Assembly (NCBI GenBank): GCA_012932865.1
Contig: SAXG01000112.1
Location: forward strand, 1-64,000
Length of the DNA stretch: 64,000 bases
Source of the DNA: Amylostereum areolatum
Taxonomy: Eukaryota > Basidiomycota > Agaricomycetes > Russulales > Stereaceae
Reading direction: 5' to 3'
Below the pieces are notes generated by a model. The model was not told where the DNA came from. It saw nothing but the letters and a program-made list of their open reading frames with translations, and ran no database searches. Both the position numbers and the translations under genes were made by a program. Below are positions 11,853 through 25,609 of the stretch, one piece after another. Positions within the stretch are counted from its first letter, which is position 1. Every line of letters starts with the position of its first letter.

Positions 11853-12283
11853 AAGTCGGATTAAAAGTTGCGGGGTAGGTTAGGAATTCAAAGGGAAGGT
11901 CGGGGACGCGAGAGCATCAAACGAAGGGGACGAAGGAAGTAGGCCAAGGGTAGCCAACGGCGTGATGGTGGTTAACAGCCTGGGATTCGTTTCCGTCGTC
12001 CGGCCGTACGGTCGCTTGACGTCACGTGTATTCTCAAGTTACGGCAACTGGGTGGGTGATGGTGGTGGACGAGCAGACTCAGCACTGAGCAGATTCGAGC
12101 ACCTCGGGCGGCAGGGAAAGCACTTGTGTTCAAGCGAAGCGTGGTAATAAGGTAGAACAGCCAAGAGCGAAACTCAAACAACGGCACGAGTGCAATGGTC
12201 ATGGATTCATTGGATTGAATAACATGTCCGATGGCCAACAAAGACTGTGCGAAAACGCGTACGGAGACAAGGAAGACGTGAAA
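11853..12283. other. probable promoter of the SH3-RA gene
   Basis: A 430-bp spacer upstream of the polarity gene. If the uncertain plus-strand gene at 12284 is real, this would be a bidirectional promoter. No clear TATA box is seen. Confidence 0.35.
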
Positions 12284-13132
12284 ATGAGAACAGGAGGAAA
12301 GAAGATGCTGGAACAGATGTCCAGGTAAGTATCTGGCCGCTGCAATACCAACTAACAACTACAACTACAGAGGCCGTCTGGAGGGAGTCCGAGACACGCG
12401 TGTCCACGCAGTTCGCCTGCAAAGCCCTGCCGAGAAGTGCTTGGGCAGGAAGTCTTCGGAGGGAGGGTCGGGCGGAATTGCAAAAATTTACTCGCCCCGG
12501 ACCCATTCGAAGGGGGCGGGAGGGGGATCGAGGGAGTTGTTCTCCCGGGTGTGGGTTCCTTCGTCAGCGGTTGTGCCCCATAGCTTTGTGTTCCTCCGCC
12601 CCGACGAGGTATCGCGAGCCGCAGCCGCGCCCTCCCCAGATCGCGTCGAAGTCGCACGCGCCCTGCTCTCCTCCGCGACGGCCCTTATAGATATCTTGTT
12701 GGGGCGCCTTCCATCCGGTGCGTTTGCGGGAGGCTGGGCAGTTGCCGTCGGGGACGTGGACGTGGCCGGCTTGAGTTGTGAATGCTTGGAAGGCAAGTCG
12801 AGGATGGGGTGGGATCCGAGGGGCAGGAAGGAGGCCAGGAGGGGGAGAAAGGCGTGTGGATCGCGGTTGCCTGGGTCCGTGGTGGGGTTGATTGGTCCAC
12901 GGAGGGAGCTGAGTGGCTGCTCGGCCGAACCGTCCTTCATCCTCACAATGAGATGCGCTTTGCCGTTGTCGACGTTGCAGTCCAAGGTTGGGAGGGTGGG
13001 TTCGGTGCGAGGGGGAGGGACCGCGGTCTGGGTCTGGGTGCCGATTTCGCCGGTGAGATCAAAAATGGTGACCATCGCGAGCTGATGTAGAGATACTGTG
13101 GTCGTGAGGTCGACTGGCTGAGTATTCCGCAT
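12284..13132. other. uncertain coding region, strand unresolved
   Basis: Both strands are open. On the plus strand, an ATG at 12284 leads to a textbook intron (12325-12370: GTAAGT donor, CTAAC branch site at 12351, CAG acceptor). Splicing joins MRTGGKKMLEQMS to an open frame reaching about 13085. On the minus strand a 214-codon frame (12488-13132) starts MRNTQPVDL; it contains VTIFDLTGEIG and then a Ser/Pro/Thr-rich tail. Neither shows a known domain. The intron favours the plus strand, at least as a transcript. Antisense GC-rich shadowing explains why both frames stay open. Confidence 0.3.
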
Positions 13133-14215
13133 AGAATTTGGACTATGTTCTTACCTGGGGAATGTACCCAGTCGGAGAAAGAGAGTCGAGAGGTGATGCG
13201 GTCGACGTCGCCGTGCCTCACGGCGAGGGCTTTAAGTACGGCTCCGAACAGCCCAGCTCACAGGGTTGGGCGCCTAAGCGAGGCCATTGGTACCGAACAC
13301 TGCAGCGGGAGATGCGTGGGCACACTGCTGTAAGAGCATCGAGAGCGTGTCTAGGCCGAAGGAAGGGGGTTCAACTTTGGTTTGAGCGAAGGCCAAGCTG
13401 ACCAAGGTAGGCGGCTTCAAAATGACGATTCCCACGGATACAAACGTTCAGTCTCTTGTATCGAACGCGTCTCTCTCCGACTCCCATTTGACTCTCATAT
13501 CCACCTCCGTCTAACATCATATATTGACGGGAGAAATCCTGATACGAATCGACGTGGTGAGCGTCCACCATTGTGTTACGTCCCATACGAATCTTATCTG
13601 GCAACAGGATAAGGCAGAGAACGTGCTGTACGATAATATCCCGACTCCGAGTCACAGGCCACTGGGCCATACATAACAGCTTCAGACGTAGAAATTCTAC
13701 TAGGCAGTGAGAACATTCTCATTTGAACCGCTCGAGTCTTTGAATTTTTTTTTGGTGGAGAAAGTATCCGGATTACTCCAACGGTTGAGGTCTCCGACCC
13801 AATAATGGTTCTCTCACCACAGCAGGAAGCCTCCGAGTCCTCGATGATCAGTGTCCTGCATTCCCCGTGGTCCCCGTCGTCGTCAACTTATCCCATACAC
13901 GCACTCTCCTTAAAGAGCCATTCTTGACTGCGGCTCAGTGAACACCGGTTCGAGATTCTCCCCATCTATGGCACGCTCACCCTGTTCTCAACTTTCGCTT
14001 TCCTCTTTCATCTTCTACATACACGGATACGATTCCACGCTGCCTTCCATGCTCTCTCTCAGTCCCCATGACCGAAGTCTACTTGTCACTTGAGGATCCA
14101 GCCGTCATTATCCTAGGAAAGCCCGCGGTGGCATAAGTATCCTTCGTCGACCATCGTCTCCCCACGTCCCGGCGCTCCCCCTCCATCTTCCTTTCCCTTT
14201 GACTTCCGCAGGTAT
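13133..14215. other. intergenic, no gene seen
   Basis: Lower-GC spacer with a poly-T run at about 13745-13754 and a C/T-rich stretch near 14000-14200 that is probably the promoter or 5' UTR of the MYND gene. A short open start at 14069 (MTEVYLSLEDP) could be an upstream exon, but I find no in-phase GT-AG junction to 14216. Confidence 0.35.
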
Positions 14216-16615
14216 ATGTGCTTTACACCGTGCGCCAACGTCCGAGAGGAGAGCCGCGAGGCTCCAGGATGTACAGAGGTAGGCACCCGAGTTTGCACGG
14301 CCTGCAAACTCGCGCGATACTGCTCTACCGTGCGTTACCGCTCTACCACATTTCCCATCCGTCTGCCCGGCACTCACGTCGGCTTTCCTCCATTCAGGTC
14401 TGCCAGAAGCAGCACTGGATCGCCCACAAGCAAAGTACGTTCGAGCACTGGGCGCGTGTCCGGGTCCACTGCGAAGGCTCAAGCGCTCACCTCCAATCTC
14501 TAGCATGCAAGAGCGTCTTCAACAACCCCGACTGGACGCCGGATTGGACCACCAATCTCCGAATGCCCGACTTTTTTTCTTTCGATGAGGAGAGTAAAGT
14601 GCACGACCCGAGCCCGCTGGGGAAGGGGACGTCGTTGTGAGTCAAAAATTCGTCCACTCATCGGACCCACAACACGTTCAATAACAAATGGACTTTTCCA
14701 GGTGGGGGAACGTGCCCGCCATGGACGTATTGAACCTGGAGCGGAACGAAGACGATGTTCGAGGAGATCTCTCCGTGGCGTTTGTCGGTGCGGACCCTCC
14801 TCTTCGTTGCCTATATCGGCAGGTTTGAATCCTGGTGCATCTTCGCAGCGTCGGGCGACCTCCGCAATGTCATCGTCACCATCAACGGTCTTCCAGAGAC
14901 CTACACCGGAGAACTGACCGTGGTGCTCAACGACCGCGACCCCATCCTTTCCTTCCGCAACGCTCTCACCCTGAGCATCCTCGGAGGAGAGCAGGATAAG
15001 CAAGAAGCGGCGCGGATCGCGCTGCACCTGTGGTACTCGTGTTTCCTTCCGCCCGAGTACGACGCCCGGGTGTCCTCCCATGAGCAAAAAATCATGACAA
15101 GTGGCAAAGATGGCCATCTCGACCTCCACCTTTCTCAACGATCGACTCTCCAAGGCAAGCTCGACCCCGATTTCTGTAGGATCATGTCGGCCGCCTCTTC
15201 AAGCCTGACGTACGAGGACATCAAACGAGAAATCCAGCGAGTCCGGTACGGTTTCGTACGTCCTATGTAGATCCCGTACGCATACGCTCACGGCCCTGGC
15301 CATGCGTCCCCTTCCGGCCCAGCTTCGCGCCTTCCCGCAGGGACATCATGCATCGTTACCTCACCACGCTGGAGCCCGCGCACCGCCTCTCTTTCCTCGA
15401 CTTCAGGACGTCGGGCATCCTTCTCCCCTTCGGCTCCCCTCGCTCCCATTTCACGGCCCCGAACCGCCACCTCTTCACCCCGCAGGGGCGATGGCTCCAA
15501 TTCGACGGCGCGAACCCGCTGGACTCCTGGGAGTGCGTTCAACGTCACTTAGTTCCCTCATTCGCAGGCGCTGACCGAGGAGCGGGGCCCGGGCCCCTTG
15601 TCGAAGGATTCTGTCCGTCATGGCAGAAGGGCGCGCGCGCGGGATCCATCGGGCGGACATCCACGGATGCCTCTACGCGTACGTCTACCGCCAGCTGCAC
15701 GACTTTGCCGCGCGCCTCGCGCGCTTTCGCATCTCGTTCAAGCTCTTCAACACGGACGCGCTCGCGCTCGCCGCGCAGCTCCGCTCCGCGCGCCTCGCGC
15801 CGTACGGGCTCGCGCCGGTGCACCGCTTCGCGCGCGTGGACGTGTCGAACATCTTTGGCATCGAGTACGTCGGTCTCGAGCGCGTCGTCGCTGAATGGGG
15901 CCCGCTCCTCGCCCACACGCGGCACGCGACGCTCGTGGGGTATCTTCTCAACTGGTTCCGGCGCGTGGACGGCGCGGTTCCCGCCGGCCCCGCAGCGTCC
16001 GCCATCCTGCAGCAGATGCAAAAGGAGGGGAAAGTGCGTCCTTTTTGCCCCCCGCCTGATTCTGACTACTTGTCCCCCCCCCCCCCCCTCCGCCCCCTGC
16101 TGCTTTTCGCATGTATTGTCGGCGGCCGGCCGTTGATCAGTTGCTTCAGATCGAAGACCAGAACGGGATGGCGAAGAACGCTAGGCTCACGATGGCGAAG
16201 ATGGCGGCGTACATGGACGTCGTGGGCGCCGGGCACGAAAACTCCAAGGCGTTCCGAACGTATATCGCCAAGCACGGCGACGGGTTCCGACGCGCGCTGG
16301 CGCCCACGGGGTTGCACGTCAAAGACCAACATACTCTCGTTCCGCATGTCAGTGCAGCACGCTTTACACCAACCTCGAGGAGGTGCTGAATATTGTTACC
16401 GACTTTTCCTCAGCGACTGTGCGTACCGCTGGCCGCGCGGGTGGATGCGCTACCCGTGTTCGTGGACCGCGAAGACTGGTACTTGCACGTAAGTAAGCGC
16501 GTCCGCCCTACTTGTTGGCTTGAAACCTGCCTTACCAAGCGCTGACGATCTTTTGCAGTCGTGTATTACCGGTATCATGTGGTCGGAGCGATTCATAGAG
16601 ATCGCGAGGAGGTGA
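14216..16615 (+). CDS. MYND zinc-finger protein with DUF4470 domain
   Basis: Exons: 14216-14329, 14398-14434, 14504-14636, 14702-14787, 14849-15245, 15341-15532, about 15580-16033, 16141-16347, 16414-16488, 16559-16615. The MYND finger spans the first three exons: CFTPCANV, GCT, VCTACK, YCST, VCQKQHWIAHKQTC, the expected Zn-ligand order. A DUF4470-type region follows (MDVLNLERNEDD, ASGDLRNVIVTINGLPE, VVLNDRDP), then a conserved C-terminal part (LSFLDFRTSGILLPFG, RADIHGCLYAYV). It ends WYLH, then GIMWSERFIEIARR. Such MYND proteins are abundant in agaricomycetes; function is unknown, but MYND fingers usually bind proline-rich partners. Between 15533 and 15620 I cannot join the frames with a good acceptor: only a GAG acceptor at 15579 keeps phase. 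The gene may carry a frameshift there. The start may lie farther upstream. Confidence 0.75.
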
Positions 16616-16902
16616 AGGTCGCAATCGTGTTCTTTGCGCATCGTATAAGTAGTAAGATACGCATACACATCCCCGCCGTACTATGATGTATGTATTATGT
16701 ATATCAACTTCACCGCACAACCATGCCGAGCACATAGAGCACATGAGTTGGGAGCTTAGACGGCGTCAGGCCTCAGGACCCGACAGCGCGCGAACAAGTA
16801 AATTATGCAAAAGAGACACGGGACTCGGACAGGATAACAGTACACACGAACAACAAACAAGCCCTCCGCAATGTCCGCCCCTCGAACCTCTCCCGCCTTT
16901 CC

Positions 16903-19900
16903 TCACCCCTCGACTTTCGGGAACAGTTCCTGCCGCACCTCGTCCGCATGCATCTCCTCCTCGTCCTTCGGCCCCTCGGGCGCAACATGTTTTGTCTTCT
17001 CCTCCTCGCCCGTCGCGGGTACGTCCGGTACAGCAGAAGCCTTCGCTCCTTCCCCTGCCCCCTCTGAGGACCCCTTCTCGCCCTCGCCCGCTTGCGCCTC
17101 AACCGCCTCATCCTCCCCCTCCAGCCGCGATGCCGCCGCCGCCAGCGCGTCAGCAACGTGCGCACCGGAAGGAGGATCCTGCTCCCCCTTCGCGACCTCA
17201 GGCTTGTTCTCGGCGCTCTCCACAACAGGGGCCGCAGCAGCAGCACCCGCCGGCGCCGGCTCTCCCGCGCCCACCGCGCTGACCGCCTTCACGACCTTAC
17301 CCTCCGCCTCCTCCACCCTCGCCTCCCCGTGCGCGTGGCTCTTCACCTCCGCCCCCTCCCCCTTCGCAAAGATATCGCGCCCGGGCTCCGCCTGCCGGAT
17401 ATCCACGAACGTCTCCTCGGGCGGCGCAGGCGCGCGCTCGTCCGGGTCCTGCGCCAGCGCGTCCTCGACCACGATCGCCGGACGGCCGTCCCGCTCCCCG
17501 CCGACGGTGGCGACGGGCACCATGGACTGTTGCGGCGTCGGCTTGATGAGCGAGTCGTAGCTCGAGTAGTCGTCCAAGAAGTCGACGCTGCGAGCGAGGG
17601 TCAGCGACGACGAGCGCGGGCGCGGGTGAGAGGAGGCTTACCAGCTGAAGTCCCACGTCTTGAGCCACTGCGCGTCCTGGCACGCCTTGCGCGTCCACGG
17701 GCTCCCGTACACGAGCGGGCTGAAGATGGAGAAGTTCCAGATCGCGACGACGGCGACGACGGCGGCGATCTGCAGGCGCACGCGCGGCCGGAGCGTCGAC
17801 GTCAAAAAGTCGAACACGGCGCACAGGAGCAGGACCGCGAAGTAGAGCGCGGGGAGGTAGTGGTGCAGGAACAGCTGCCGGCGCATGAGGAAGAACGGAA
17901 AGTAGTGCAGCGCCCAGCCGCTGAACAGGAATCCGCACAGCGCGTCGTACTTCACGACTTTGGCTGTGGACCGAGGGTGAGTGCGCCGGCAGGGGACGAC
18001 GGGCGCGCGTAGAGGACGTACTGTTTTCGAAATCGCGGCAGCCGCGTTTCGCGCGGAGGATGAGGAGGCCGCGAATGCCGCAGTAGGCCACGACGGCCGC
18101 GGTGCTCAGCCACCACACGAGCGGGTTGCCGACGAGATAGATTTGGCGGTGGTCCTTGACCCAAAAGTTCTGCGACGAGGGTTAGGATCGGGCATGCGAT
18201 CGAGGGGACACGCGTCTTACAATGCCACGACGGAGACGAGGCCAAGAGTCCGGCCGCGAATCGAAGGTGTGTCGGTCGGTCAGGGCCGCGTTCGTGGTCC
18301 ACATCACTTGCTGCAGCTCCCAGAACTTCGACAGGAAGCCAGGCTTGCGGTAGTTGACTTTTTGCGCGTTCGCAGGAACTAGAAAGAGAGCATGAATTCA
18401 GAGGACGCCGAGAGACGGTAGCGGCACTCACGGTGCGGGTGGGTGTTCGTCTCGATCGTCCACAGCGAGTTCGCCTTGACCGCGTTCTTGTTGCACGTCA
18501 CCTCCTGCTGCTCGAATCCCCACGAGGGCAGCTTGACCTTGTGCGAGAACAGGTAGCAGCCCGTGAGCACATGCTTGAGCCGGAACTGCGTGCGGAGCGT
18601 GCGCACGCGCTTGCTCGAAACCCAGTCGGAGCGGTCGCCGCTGTCGATCTCGACGAACCAGTCGTCGTTCGCGTCGCCCATGAAGCCGGGGAAGCCGTAC
18701 GCCGACACCTCGTTCTGGAAGTCGACCTCGGACACCGGTGGACGGAAGTCGTGCGAGTGCAGACACTTGTCCGTCGTGATGTGCCGAAGTTTGATGCGCG
18801 CGCCGTTGACGAGGTACTGCAGCTCCGGCAGCTGATCCCAGTCCTCCATCGGGTCGTTGTGCGTCGCGTTCAGAATTCGCCAGTCGTTGTTCTCATCCAT
18901 GTGCGGGTACAGTGTGATCTGTTGCTCTAGACAATCAAACAAAAGGGTCAGCCGCGGTCGTGGGATGAAGCGCGGCAAACGTACGGTGGCTTCCGCCGGG
19001 ATAGTCATGCAAGTGCGAGTGGAGGTAGCCTCCTTGAGTGTTGACATGGCGGAGGGTGATTCGAGAGCCGATGGCGACATCTGCACAAGAACACAGTGAG
19101 CACGAGCGAACGTCAGATGTGGGCAAAGGAGCTCACCCGCGAAGGTGTCTTCCATGCGGTGGCCTCCGAGCGTGTGCTGGAACTCCGCGCTCATGAACCC
19201 GTCCCCGTCTCCCGAGTTCTCCAAGATCAAAAAGTGGATCTGGAACATGGTCATGTAGAAAAGGACGGGGACCGCGATGAGGCAGAGCGCGCGCGCCCAA
19301 AAATGCTTGATCCACAGCTTCGGCGGGACGCGCATGTCCCCGAGGAGCAACCACAGCTGGCGCAGGGTGCCGAATCCGACGGTGGCGATCGTGAAGAGGC
19401 CGACCCACTTGCAACTGACGACGGCGCCGAGGGAGAGCCCAGTGAGTGTCAGCCAGGTCCACCACGCATCCGTGAACGGTTGATGCTTGTCCTCGTTGCA
19501 GAATCCGGTCCAGAGGAAAACGGTGAGGGCGGTGAAGAAGATGAGGGGGGAGTCGAGGAGAATGTGGCGGGACTGGGTGATCAAGGCGTTTTCGAAGATG
19601 AGGAGAACAGAGGCCAGGAGAGCGGTGGTGGTGCGGCAGTCGAGCGCGCGCAGGGTGAGGAAGGCGAGCGGGACGGTGGCGATCCCGAGCGTGGCGGGGA
19701 GCATGCGCATCGCTACGTACGGCGTGTCCTCGTATACCCTGTCCACCGTCCGTCAGCGAAAAGCGCGGCGTGAAACTGCCATCGACGACTCACTTTCCAA
19801 TGTCCTGGAAGTCAAAGTGGCCATTGAATCCGCCCAAAAACGCCGCGAGCGTGATGAGCAGTTTCGCCAAGGGCGGGTGCACGTCCACGAAGTAGCGCGT

Positions 19901-20270
19901 CTTGATGTACCGCGACGCGAACTTGCCAAAGTGCACTTCGTCGAAACTGTGCTCTTCGTGAGCTTTCCAAGGGGCGGTAGATATGAGAACGGGGCACGTA
20001 CACGACGCTGTTGGGCTGGGATATCCTAAACAGGCGCACGGCCGCGGCCACGAGGACGATCACTATGAGCAGCTTCCACTCGCCCGACGTGAGGTTGAGC
20101 CCTCCTGGTGCGTGCGCCGTCTTTCGTGACGGTCCGAATCCTCTTGAGGCCGCATTCCTACGTTCGTCGGCGTCGAGATGGCCTTCTTTTGGAGGAAACC
20201 GGGGGGCAGGTGCTGGATGCGCGTAGCCCGGAGGCGGTGACGCAGGGCGTCTCGCGCGGACGCTTGCCAT
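16903..20270 (-). CDS. protein O-mannosyltransferase (PMT1/PMT2 group) with long acidic C-terminal tail
   Basis: Transfers mannose from dolichol-phosphate-mannose to Ser/Thr of proteins in the ER. Exons (minus): 20002-20270, 19794-19946, 19137-19738, 18985-19080, 18432-18926, 18221-18378, 18022-18169, 17642-17963, 16903-17587. All join in phase to 975 aa. The first lumenal loop has FDEVHFG and FVDVHPPLAKLL, the catalytic signature of the family. Many hydrophobic segments surround a central MIR region (ITLRHVNTQGGYLHSH, EQQITLYPHMDENNDW, CLHSHDFRPPVSEVD) typical of the PMT1/PMT2 subfamilies, which act as heterodimers. The C-terminal membrane part ends PWTRKACQDAQWLKTWDFSW. A further roughly 225 residues rich in Glu, Ala and Pro follow in the last exon. 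Family members normally stop near the last membrane segment, so this disordered tail is unusual. Confidence 0.92.
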
Positions 20271-20651
20271 AGATTGAGAGACGTTCAACGTTCAAGGCCG
20301 GAAAGATGAGGGTGGAAAGAAAGAGAGAAGGAGGGTGAGGATGTAAGTACCGTGACGTGGAGACGAAGGTGGTGGCGGTAACGGTCCAAGTTGGGCTCGA
20401 GTCGGGACGCGGACGGCGTTGGCTAGCAGTGGCTGCGCTTTCGTTTCAATGGGCAATTGATCTCTCTTTTTTGGCTCTAGCCACGGCACCAGCTCACCGC
20501 GCTGGGGCGGCCCTGGCTGCTTGCCTCTGCTTGCAGTGTAAGTAAAAGAAACGTATAGAAACAGAGGAGATCGTTCAGGCGTGTACGGGATGAAAAAGCG
20601 TGATGATGATGTATAGAACTCGATTACAGTGCTTAGGATAATACTTCTCGT
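20271..20651. other. spacer between PMT start and CCT2 end
   Basis: A 381-bp gap between two minus-strand genes, holding the PMT promoter and the CCT2 3' UTR. No TATA box or additional gene is evident. Confidence 0.4.
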
Positions 20652-22658
20652 CTATGCTCCCTCGCGCCTCCGGGGAGACGCCCGCAAGATATCGTCGACG
20701 CTGCAGAGAAAACATGTGAGCATACAATTGCGACCAGGAGAAAAGGAAAGTGCCTACCGAATGATCATCTCCGCCGCTTCGCTCGCACTCAGAACCACCT
20801 GTCGCTTCAGTTTGTAGCTCTCGGTAACGCCCAGGGTCTTCATCGACGCGATGCTGCCTTCGTCCATGTTCAGCCCCGACTCAGCCTTGCCCTCGTAGTG
20901 CGCCGCCCGTAGCTGCGCGACCAAGTCCGACGAATCGAACCCGGCGTTGTCCGCGAGGATGGTCGGGATCTGGCGCAGCGCGCGCGCGAATGCCTCCGCC
21001 GCGATCGCCTTCTTCCCCTTCACCGTCTTCGCCTTCTCCTCCACCGCGACGCTCATCAGCATCTCCGAGCACCCGCCTCCCAGAACCACCCGTGTCTCCT
21101 TGACCGTCTGCGAGAGGACGGAGAGCGCGTCGTGCAGTGACCGGTCCGCCTCGTCGATCATCTGGTTCGTCGACCCGCGGAGCACCACCGTGCAAGCTTC
21201 GCCCGCGGCCACTCCAGAGAACTTGATAAGCTACGAGGGGGGATATATGAGTGTGTGCTGGATGTATTGTTCCAGGGGGCGCGCACCTTGTCCTCGCCGA
21301 TCATGACCTCCTCAATCAGATCGCACTTGCCCAGCTGAACGAGGTCTGGCCGCTCGAACGTACTCGCGATCTCGCCCCCCGTAACGAGCGATAGCCGCTC
21401 GACGCCCTCGAAGTCCGCGTGCTCGATGACCATGATGCCCTTCTCGGTCAGGAGCGATTCGGGGTAGTTGTAAACCAGCTGTCGGTTCACGAAGACGTTG
21501 ATGCCGTGCGAGGCGATGGCTTCGACCTTGGCCTTCATTTTTTCCTGCCAGTGGATGTGTATGCGTGAGGAGGTTGCGGCAGAGGACACGCGGAAGCCTT
21601 ACCCGCTCGGCGCGCTCCAGCTCCGCGAGTTTTCCTGTACCGTCCACCTTGACACGAGCACCGAAGATTTTGATCTTGTCTGTATCCATGGCTGCAACGA
21701 CACTGAGCACATATCGAAAGGGAAAGATAAGGCAACAAACAGGTGTTCGCGATGAGGATCTTGGCGTTCTCCAGGCGCTTTGGGCTACCCACGCCGATTG
21801 ATTTGTCGAGGATGAAGCCTGCATGCAACAAGCTGAGCTTCGAACCATAACTATTGTTGGGACAAAATACGCACCTTCGTCCAGATACGAGTCTGTGAGC
21901 TTCCCCCCGGCTTTTTTGATGATCTGGATATGTTCCAGATCCGTCGAGCCCTGGACATTTGGTGAGTATAAGGTAGCTCGTTTATATGTATGGACGCACC
22001 TTCAGCCGAAGAACAGCATCGACGGCCAAATTTGCAAAGTAGTCCTTGTCCTGGGAGAGCACCTTGGACGACAACGTCGTTCGCGCGATGTTCATCAGGT
22101 CATTCCGGAATGTTGCTGGATCGGATCTGTACGGCCGTGCTCAGCGACATAACCATCGTTACAACGAGAACAGCGACGCACCCGTGGTTTTCTGTCGCGC
22201 CCTCCAGAGCCTGCAGCGCGGCCGCGCTCGCTATTCTGTACCCTTCCACGATCGTCTGCGGATGGATCTTCATCGCGATGAGCTTCTCCGCCTCGCGCAA
22301 GAGCTCCGCCGCGAGCACGGTCACGGTCGTCGTCCCATCGCCGACCTCGTCGTCCTGCACCTTGGAGATGTTGACGAGGATCTTGGCCGCGGCGTTGTCG
22401 AGCTGGATCGCCTTGAGGATCGTCGCGCCGTCGTTCGTCACGTTGATGTCGCCGGAAGACATGGATTGCAGGATTTTGTTCATGCCCTTGGGCCCGAGCG
22501 TCGATTTGACGAGGTCGCCCAGGGCGAGCGCGCCGACGAAGGAGGAGAGACGCGCGTTCTCTGCCTTTTCCTCTGTTGCCTGTGGGGTTGATGAGAGTCA
22601 GATGAAACGGAATGCGATTATAGACACGTACCTCGTCGCCGAAGATGTTCATAGACAT
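20652..22658 (-). CDS. CCT2: chaperonin TRiC/CCT subunit beta
   Basis: One of eight subunits of the cytosolic chaperonin ring that folds actin and tubulin. Exons (minus): 22632-22658, 22182-22579, 22000-22126, 21875-21950, 21741-21818, 21603-21691, 21287-21544, 20758-21230, 20652-20700. Phases agree throughout and give 524 aa, close to yeast (527) and human (535). It begins [20 protein letters not shown] as in other CCT2 proteins. ATP-site motifs are present: [19 protein letters not shown] and VGDGTTTV (catalytic Asp). The apical domain has [17 protein letters not shown] and the C-terminal equatorial part has LGGGCSEML and [10 protein letters not shown]. It ends [15 protein letters not shown]. 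Intron density is high (eight introns of about 50 nt). It lies head-to-tail with actin copy 2; chaperonin and client being adjacent is probably coincidence. Confidence 0.96.
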
Positions 22659-22986
22659 GGTGAGGGATGGGAAGGAGGAGGAGGGTGATGGGCGGAGAGA
22701 AACGCGTTTGCTTCACGGGCGAGGCAGATCTCTGAAGGCGTGGGAACTTCGCTGTTTGAAGCTCACCTTCAAGATTACACTCGGATTCAACCTGACCCAA
22801 CCAAGTTTCAAAGCCAATTCGATTGATTTCTTTCGCATAAGACGTCGACCATCCACCCGTAGTGTGCAACCTATGTATACTAGTGTTGGGAAATCCAGTA
22901 GTATACAGAGCACGTCGTACAATTCACAAGTCCAACTCGTCGCAAGTACACTGCCAAGATATACACACCTCAGGCTTTGACGCCCA
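22659..22986. other. CCT2 promoter and actin copy 2 3' region
   Basis: A 328-bp spacer between two minus-strand genes. It must hold both the actin 3' UTR and the CCT2 promoter. No further gene is seen. Confidence 0.4.
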
Positions 22987-24564
<1,578 letters not shown>

Positions 24565-24651
24565 GTTGACGCAAAAAGGTTTGAAATATGAGCTAGAGGA
24601 TAATGAGGGGTGGTGGGGGTGCAGATGAAAGAGAGGTCGGGTTAAGGGAAG

Positions 24652-24660
24652 TATTTATAC
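24652..24660 (-). promoter_or_regulatory. TATA box of actin copy 2
   Basis: The minus strand reads GTATAAATA about 90 bp upstream of the actin ATG at 24564, the expected place and strand. Confidence 0.55.
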
Positions 24661-25390
24661 GAACAGCAGCAACTTTAAGACCAGCGCCATATCGCTTCGC
24701 CGAGCGCCTGCCGAGACTTATCTCCGAGGTCAGTGCAACAGCCACAGGTCTTGAGGGCATGCAATAACTAGATATCTCATAGAAGAAGGGTGCATGTGAA
24801 ACAGGGTTCTGATATAGTGTGAGAAGAGCGTCAGTGGAGGTGGAAGACATTGAAATTCACCAACTCAACGCGAAGGTTGAAAGGCCGGGGATTGCGACGT
24901 TTGTCTTCAGGCCTGGCACTGATGTTCAACGCGTTCAACGCTCAGAATGGCACCACATTGTCAGCGTATACGGCCAGTCATACGAAGCGCAGCGTCCTGT
25001 GCAATCATCCAAGAGCAACACCGGTGCATGTTTCCTCCTTGAGCCTTGACGAAACGCGTAGGCCTGAGGCGCAGCCCTATGGACCAGATTCCCTCCTCCT
25101 GTGAATATGCCAAGGCCATTGCACCACACGTCTCTTCGCAACTAACGCTCAAGATAGCGAGTACCAAGCGGGCAAAAGGTGGGTATCCGAGACGAGGAAA
25201 GCTGCGCACCAGCCTTGGACTTCATCGATCTCGAAGTCCGAGTCAGTTGAAACTTGAAAGAGTAGAGGGATGGAAATGCGTTGCAAAAGCTAAAGCTAAG
25301 CTTCCAGTCAGAGCGTTCTCAAGAGTCAAGCTAGTCAAGAGTTGTTAGATTTTCATGTAACCACAAACTTTGGGGAAGCGATCGATTTGT
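24661..25390. other. intergenic, no gene seen
   Basis: Spacer upstream of actin copy 2. Open frames are short and overlapping on both strands, without motifs or intron signals. It ends at the target duplication of the small transposon at 25400. Confidence 0.4.
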
Positions 25391-25399
25391 GAACTTGAG

Positions 25400-25609
25400 C
25401 AGACTCCTTCCCGCCGCTTCTTCGAGCACCGCCGGTCCCCCCGGCGCTGGCCGGGGGGTCGACCGAATTCGGCGAGGTGACGGGAAGGGGCCGAAGGGCC
25501 CAACTTAGTCACGACCAAAAGTGCCAGTCGCTCTTCGAGCACTAAGGTGGTGTTAGGTGGGGGGCCGGGGGGACCGGCGGTGCTCGAAGAAGCGGCGGGA
25601 AGGAGTCTG
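25400..25609. mobile_element. 210-bp non-autonomous DNA transposon, probably Mutator-like (MULE) MITE
   Basis: The left arm 25400-25445 and right arm 25564-25609 are a perfect 46-bp terminal inverted repeat beginning CAGACTCCTTCCCGCC. The element is flanked on both sides by the same 9-bp word GAACTTGAG (25391-25399 and 25610-25618), a target-site duplication. Long TIRs plus a 9-bp duplication are the hallmark of Mutator-like elements. The 118-bp interior has no open frame. Perfect TIRs and an intact duplication suggest a young insertion. It lies about 190 bp upstream of the NDUFB7 start. Confidence 0.88.

Noticed and set aside
13930..13960. tRNA B-box-like GGTTCGAGATTCTCC
   Set aside because: No matching A box or acceptor stem could be folded around it.
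17092..18012. 306-codon plus-strand frame opposite the PMT gene
   Set aside because: It is the reverse of exons with unmistakable PMT sequence; its Arg-rich composition is that of a shadow frame.
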